A DNA stretch of 64,000 bases, from positions 57,891,798-57,955,797 of the forward strand of contig NC_089755.1 of assembly GCF_040412425.1 (NCBI RefSeq). Direction: 5' to 3'. The stretch is from Macrobrachium rosenbergii. Lineage: Eukaryota > Arthropoda > Malacostraca > Decapoda > Palaemonidae. The position numbers and the translations under genes are program-made. Positions 59,096-64,000 of this stretch are shown here, piece by piece (within the stretch, counting starts at the first letter, position 1; every line of letters starts with the position of its first letter). The notes beneath the pieces were generated by a model, which worked only from the letters and a program-made list of their open reading frames with translations, searched no databases and was not told where the DNA came from.

Positions 59096-59456
59096 ATGGG
59101 AAGCTGGAAGTAAGTCTCATTCAGAGATTTCCGGTTCCCTGACAGAAGAAGAAGAAGAAGAAGAAGAAGTCAAAGAGAGAAGCGGGTACCCCAACTCTGC
59201 AATCTCCAGTACGCAAGCGTAGTTCTTTACTTATTGGCTTTATAGGCCTTTCAGTTATCAGTAAATTTAATAGGCCTACTTTTGGCCCATTTAATTGTCT
59301 ATTATGCTGGCCCCTCAGGCCTTATTGTGATCCATTGCCCTGGTCGAGAAATGGCTAATCTACCCAACATTAGTCTGACTGCATGAATAGATTGCTTCAG
59401 CCCGCTGGTAACTGGATTCATAATTACTCATTATTCATGATAGGTGGGTGTTAGCG

Positions 59457-59501
<45 letters not shown>

Positions 59502-59615
59502 ATCTTATACCCAGATGTCATAAGGTTATACTCTGACGTCATCGACAGCCTTCTGAGGTGTCTGGTACATCCGTGTATAAGTAGTTTGTTTGACCTCGGA
59601 AAGCCTAAGACTTTG

Positions 59616-59669
<54 letters not shown>

Positions 59670-59736
59670 TTGAAGTGTTTGTTCCGTTGACTCCTAGGAA
59701 ATGAGAAACAGAAACATCAAATTGTTTTCTGTTGGA

Positions 59737-59803
<67 letters not shown>
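59037..59803. repeat. cluster of (CT)n, (GAA)n and (GA)n microsatellites
   Basis: CT at 59037-59093, GAA at 59145-59170, GA at 59460-59498, GA at 59620-59667 and CT at 59742-59803, each separated by unique sequence. Confidence 0.96.
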
Positions 59804-59806
<3 letters not shown>

Positions 59807-60545
59807 TACTAAAAAAGGCAATTTTTCTAAGCACCTGAAATCTTTCTCCTAATCTAAAATGATAATCCTCCAATATAAAGTCTTAACACGTCTGGAAAAT
59901 CTCCATTGTATTCCAAAATAATCGTGTTTATCTTGTCACTTACGTAAAGTATTACGTCTTTTCTTTTTTGGGCTGAGTGGGTAACATAAGATAGGATCGA
60001 GACTAAGTCCCACACCTAAAGACGTCAAGTACCGTCGGGAACTCGAACCAGTTATCGGGAATCAACACACAATCGCGTTTGGAATAAAAGGGAATTTATA
60101 CCTAGCCTCAGTATCAAACCCAAGATTCTCTGATGAAACACAAGTTGATTCCCACTCAGGAACCAAGGCTGGGTCCTGAAGTAATGAAATGATATCCTAA
60201 TTGATTAAGTAATGCCCCAGGATTTACCTGGGCAGGTTACAGACCTCATATATAGGATGTGGAATGGTCCTAGCTCCAAATCTTTAAGCGAGTTTTTCTC
60301 TGGAGCTACCTTGAGTTTATTATATTCTCCTGGCTCTATCCGCAAGGGTTATCAGTTAGAGATTTAAAACAAGAAAGAAAATGAGGAAGAAAGAGAGAAA
60401 GAAAATGGGCATCTCTCCTAGCATCCACAATCACTCGGAAGGGATAATTCGCGTAGAATTATCCTGGCGGGACGGGTTGGGAAGTTCCGCTAGGCTAACT
60501 GTTATGCAAGGTGCCCCAGGCTGAGCAGGTAGCTTCCAATTTCTT
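59804..60545. other. no supported gene
   Basis: Unique sequence of mixed composition, without an ORF of note. Confidence 0.45.
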
Positions 60546-60550
60546 TCCTG

Positions 60551-60630
60551 AGCACTGTAGCTCAGTTGGTTGCGCCCATGCCTTCACTCGACGTTCCCGG
60601 TTCGGTCCCAGGGTGAAGAAGAAGAAGTCT
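60551..60630 (+). mobile_element. tRNA-derived SINE head or tRNA pseudogene
   Basis: TAGCTCAGTTGG at 60558-60569 fits the pol III A box and GGTTCGGTCCC at 60599-60609 is close to the B box, with tRNA-like spacing. It is followed at once by (GAA)n-type text (60615-60627), like a short SINE tail. Acceptor and anticodon stems do not pair, so it is not a functional tRNA. Confidence 0.5.
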
Positions 60631-61057
60631 ATTACGAGATATAGTAGTTACAGTAACAGCTAGTTATTTTTGAGAGTGATTCGGGAGAATTAAGACTAAA
60701 AATATCGATGTTTGAGGAACGTATACGCCTAAGATAGCTCACCGATAGCTCACAGTTCTTCTTATATAGCTATTTTACTTTAAATACTTTCGGTAAAATG
60801 AATATTTCCAGCTGAAGAAGCATGATACAGTCTTACTCATGACCAAATGCTTGTTTTTTGCCTGTTAGCAAGGGCAGTGCGTTCGTATGTATGCTTGTAT
60901 CCCCTCCAGAAGACTCGGAGGAGAATTGTGAGTCTACGCTTTTGTTCGGGTGAACTTAATCCAGTTGGTTTAGAACCAGACATGCGCTCTCTTTCTCCTG
61001 AAGGGAAAGGCTTGTAATGACTTCACTTGCTTTGGGAGATTATTAATTCTGCCTTGT

Positions 61058-61061
<4 letters not shown>

Positions 61062-61111
<50 letters not shown>

Positions 61112-61189
61112 GGTAATGTTGTCTGCTTTTAGACTCCTCTGCACAAACTAGATTACTGGCGTTTGCAATGACTTAACTCGCAGTGGAAG

Positions 61190-61241
<52 letters not shown>

Positions 61242-61316
61242 AAGGAGTTCCCTTTATGATATACATGAAAGTCATAGCGTTATCGAAGATGGTGACTGAA
61301 CTCTTATCAGCAGCAG

Positions 61317-61379
<63 letters not shown>
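61062..61379. repeat. three (CT)n tracts
   Basis: CT runs at 61062-61109, 61193-61239 and 61318-61379 with unrelated spacers. The minus-strand Arg-Glu ORF is an artefact. Confidence 0.96.
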
Positions 61380-61382
<3 letters not shown>

Positions 61383-61692
61383 TGTTCTCAGTAACAATAA
61401 TAACAGCTGTGCATTTTTGGTAGCGGTAACAGAAATAAGAATGATTATGAATGACACAAAAATATCTTTGCAATTCAGCTCACATGAGTCTATATCCAGT
61501 TTTTATTCAAAAAGGAAATTCGTAAATGATGCATCAATAGAATAAGGGGCAAGAAATACAATACATTTCATTTCTACAAATTGCCAAGTAGAATAGTAAC
61601 TATTTATTAATTATCTAGTGCGATGAAGAAGTATTCATTTATCACAAAACGTGGGAGAAATGGTTGTATAGGTCTAATTGCATTTATAACAG

Positions 61693-62700
61693 ATGAGCTT
61701 CTTAAAACAAATTAAACAACTTTCAGTACTTGAATTGTATATAAATTGTCTGAAGTTAGTGCAACATATATATTTACCTTTCCCTTATACGGCCGGCTTC
61801 GAAAACGTCTGTTTCAGGGTGGAGCTGCTAGGCCTAAATCAATGGCATCTCACCGTGCCTGTTGACCTATATACAGACGGCTTCTGGCATCCCTTGTTGA
61901 TCACCTATCTAAGTAATGACCAGGCTAATTGGTGCTTTGACCTCAATTATTTCAAGTCTCAAAATGGTATACAACCGTGTTAAGCTGTTTTATAGGCCTA
62001 GACTACAGTCACCCTGATTTGGTGACTTTCAAACAGGTCTTCGTTTTGCAAAATGGCTGTTTATCGACACCAAACATTGATGACTGGTTTCCCGAATTGT
62101 TTACCAGGAAAAGTGATCTTAGAAGACTAGGTAGTTTTCCACTGGACCCGGTAGTGCTGTTGTGTTGTGGAGAACTCGTTTGTCCTTGTGATATTCGATT
62201 AATTGTTTGAAAAATGAAGGAAAAACCTAAAGGAGGTGTTAGAGTGAGACTAGGAGTCGAATGTTAACGAATTCTGGCTAATTTGGCAAAGGAAAACAGG
62301 TTGGCTCCGTTTGATAAAGATTAATGTACATTTTAACATAGTTTTAGAAATGTTTATGTCATGTAGGTTGATATCGAGGTATTTGTGTCTGTTCTGCTTT
62401 TGGTCACCCAAAAACAGACGCTTATCGTCGGTTTTTCTTCTGTTAAGCCAAACACTGACGATAATCATTGATGACAGATCTTTTTAACAAACCAGTTATG
62501 GTCCAGAAATCCTTCTTTTTCCTCTTAGAAGACCCTTACATCTTTGCGAGAAGAAGAAGATTCAATTCTGGTCTCCAAGATCCTTGTTTTGCATCTCATA
62601 AGACCTACACAACTTTGCAAGAAGAAGAGGAAATTCGTATGGCACTAGGCCTATACACTGAAGGAGTGCCTTCGTCTTCCCCGGTTTATGGTGAGTATTG
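61693..62700 (+). other. cluster of unassigned plus-strand ORFs
   Basis: Three consecutive plus-strand ORFs (61693-61983, 61977-62210, 62468-62701) have non-repetitive, moderately protein-like translations (for example VELLGLNQWHLTVPVDLY; DYSHPDLVTFKQVF) in different frames. No family is recognised. They could be a decayed gene, exons or chance; an acceptor-like gtctgtttcag ends near 61817. Confidence 0.2.
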
Positions 62701-62986
62701 AAGCAATTCATAAGAATATTTTTATATATATTTTCCCTCGTAACACTGATGTTTGTGTTGTCTTATTCCAAATCTATAGTTTATTTATTTCTAAGGAAAT
62801 GCGACTTCTCATATTTACCTCATCGTCATTCATATATCATTCATAAGTCATTCATTGTAAGGAATAATGTAACTGAAAGTGCATTTAAGGTCGAAAAATC
62901 ATTATTCAGAACAGAGAAATTGGTTCGTACAATTCAATATCGCACATTTTTTTCAAACAGCTGTTGGATCTGACACATGTGTTGCA

Positions 62987-63051
<65 letters not shown>

Positions 63052-64000
63052 TCTAAGGTACTGGGGTGAAACAAGTTGAGGCAATTGGCATTATCCACCA
63101 TTACTGGCATTTCTTTTTTTATTTTGATTTCTTGTTTAGATGTCCTTCGAACATCTTATGCCAGACGGGGTCGAGAGTGAACAGAACTTGGCAAAAATTA
63201 ATATCATTCTCCTTTGTCAGGTGTGTTAATGCAGGTTCAAGGATACTCCTGGAAACAGTCTTTTTATATACCATTAATATGCAAATCTGGGGCCAATTAG
63301 TCCTGTGTTTTTCACTTTTGTTATAACTAAGCATTTATATTGACTTATCCTGAAAATTAATTCCTTGCTTGTCAGGACTTGGTTCCAAATCTTATCCAGG
63401 TTTTGGAATGGTATGAATATATCAAGTCTCAGGCAGAGTTTCTATTCAACAGTAATGAAAAGGACATGAAATCAGATCGCTCTGATAGGCCTAAGTAGGA
63501 GAATCAGTTTCAAGTAATGAAGAAGGCATGAAATTAGACCGTTCTGATAGGCCTAAGTAGAAGAATCAGTTTCAAAGTTCTCTTTGTCTGCTTAGGAAGT
63601 CTGACATAGCCCACAGGTTCAGCAGGGAAGGTCATCCTTCTTACAGTCTTCAGACTAGGGAGCGTCTGCCCTATTCAGTCCATAGCTACAGAGCTCTAGA
63701 CGCTAGAGTAATAATCTTACTGAATTTTGACATTGCTGATTTTCTTTTATTTATCTAATCATTTGTTTTTTTTTTCAAAGAGGATATCGAAGCTACGGAA
63801 CTACTGCGTTTATTTACAGATTATCCATTGCAAAAGTACAGCACATGTTTATGTTGTCAGCTTCAAAATCACACGCTAGCATCCACGAGTAGGCCTAAGG
63901 CCTACATGTTGTTATGAAACGAGTATGTAAACAATTTATTCACGTATCTACGTAAAAAAGATACTACATGTAATCTCTTTTTTTATGAAAACTACAATAA
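62701..64000. other. no supported gene; (CT)n at 62990-63048
   Basis: A CT run of about 29 units and, at 63430-63575, a 65-bp near-duplication (gatcgctctgataggcctaa / gaccgttctgataggcctaa, each followed by gtag-agaatcagtttcaa). Otherwise AT-rich sequence to the window end. Confidence 0.5.

Noticed and set aside
60551..60625. Functional tRNA gene
   Set aside because: A and B boxes are present, but acceptor and anticodon stems do not pair and there is no T-run terminator in place.

Overview
This window looks like nuclear DNA of a decapod crustacean, probably a shrimp-like or crab-like malacostracan. Coding sequence is sparse and split by GT-AG introns. The rest is crowded with very long (CT)n/(GA)n, (TA)n-(GT)n and (AAT)n microsatellites, minisatellites with 20-66 bp units, and at least six copies of one dispersed repeat family. 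Nothing looks bacterial, organellar or viral. The taxon call is an inference from repeat style and protein resemblance, not from a marker gene.

Two genes can be supported. (1) A plus-strand gene at about 12,040-20,945 encodes a leucine-rich-repeat-like protein. Its model has a 4-codon first exon at 12,160, exons at 16,928 and 17,455, and one large terminal exon at 18,056-19,483. A candidate arthropod initiator lies upstream and AATAAA signals lie near 20,743 and 20,928. (2) A minus-strand gene at about 36,581-27,799 encodes a nucleobase/ascorbate transporter of family SLC23 (NAT/NCS2). Eleven exons join in perfect phase to about 563 codons. A short C-terminal tail exon and the 5' UTR exon(s) were not found with certainty.

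Layout. 1-9,900: a 20-bp minisatellite, then AT-rich sequence with small tandem duplications and no convincing gene. 9,904-11,416: a complete non-autonomous hAT-type transposon with a perfect 8-bp target duplication. 12,000-20,950: the LRR gene, whose first intron holds an inverted-repeat element and a large CT-spacer array. 21,000-27,800: noncoding, with three minisatellites. 27,800-36,600: the SLC23 gene, with repeat-filled introns. 36,600-55,000: noncoding, with microsatellites, SINE-like copies and tandem duplications. 55,260-56,920: a 5'-truncated, frameshifted LINE fragment and a fold-back element between 55-bp direct repeats. 57,000-64,000: microsatellites, a tRNA-headed SINE-like piece and unassigned short ORFs.

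No new multi-gene system is visible. The observations most worth a second look are: intron 1 of the SLC23 gene, which carries several decayed copies of the end of exon 1 with splice-donor-like sequence; the matching acceptor-like array upstream of exon 1; the Q in the transporter signature motif, where the vertebrate ascorbate transporters have P; the intact hAT insertion; and a protein-like antisense ORF inside the LRR gene.
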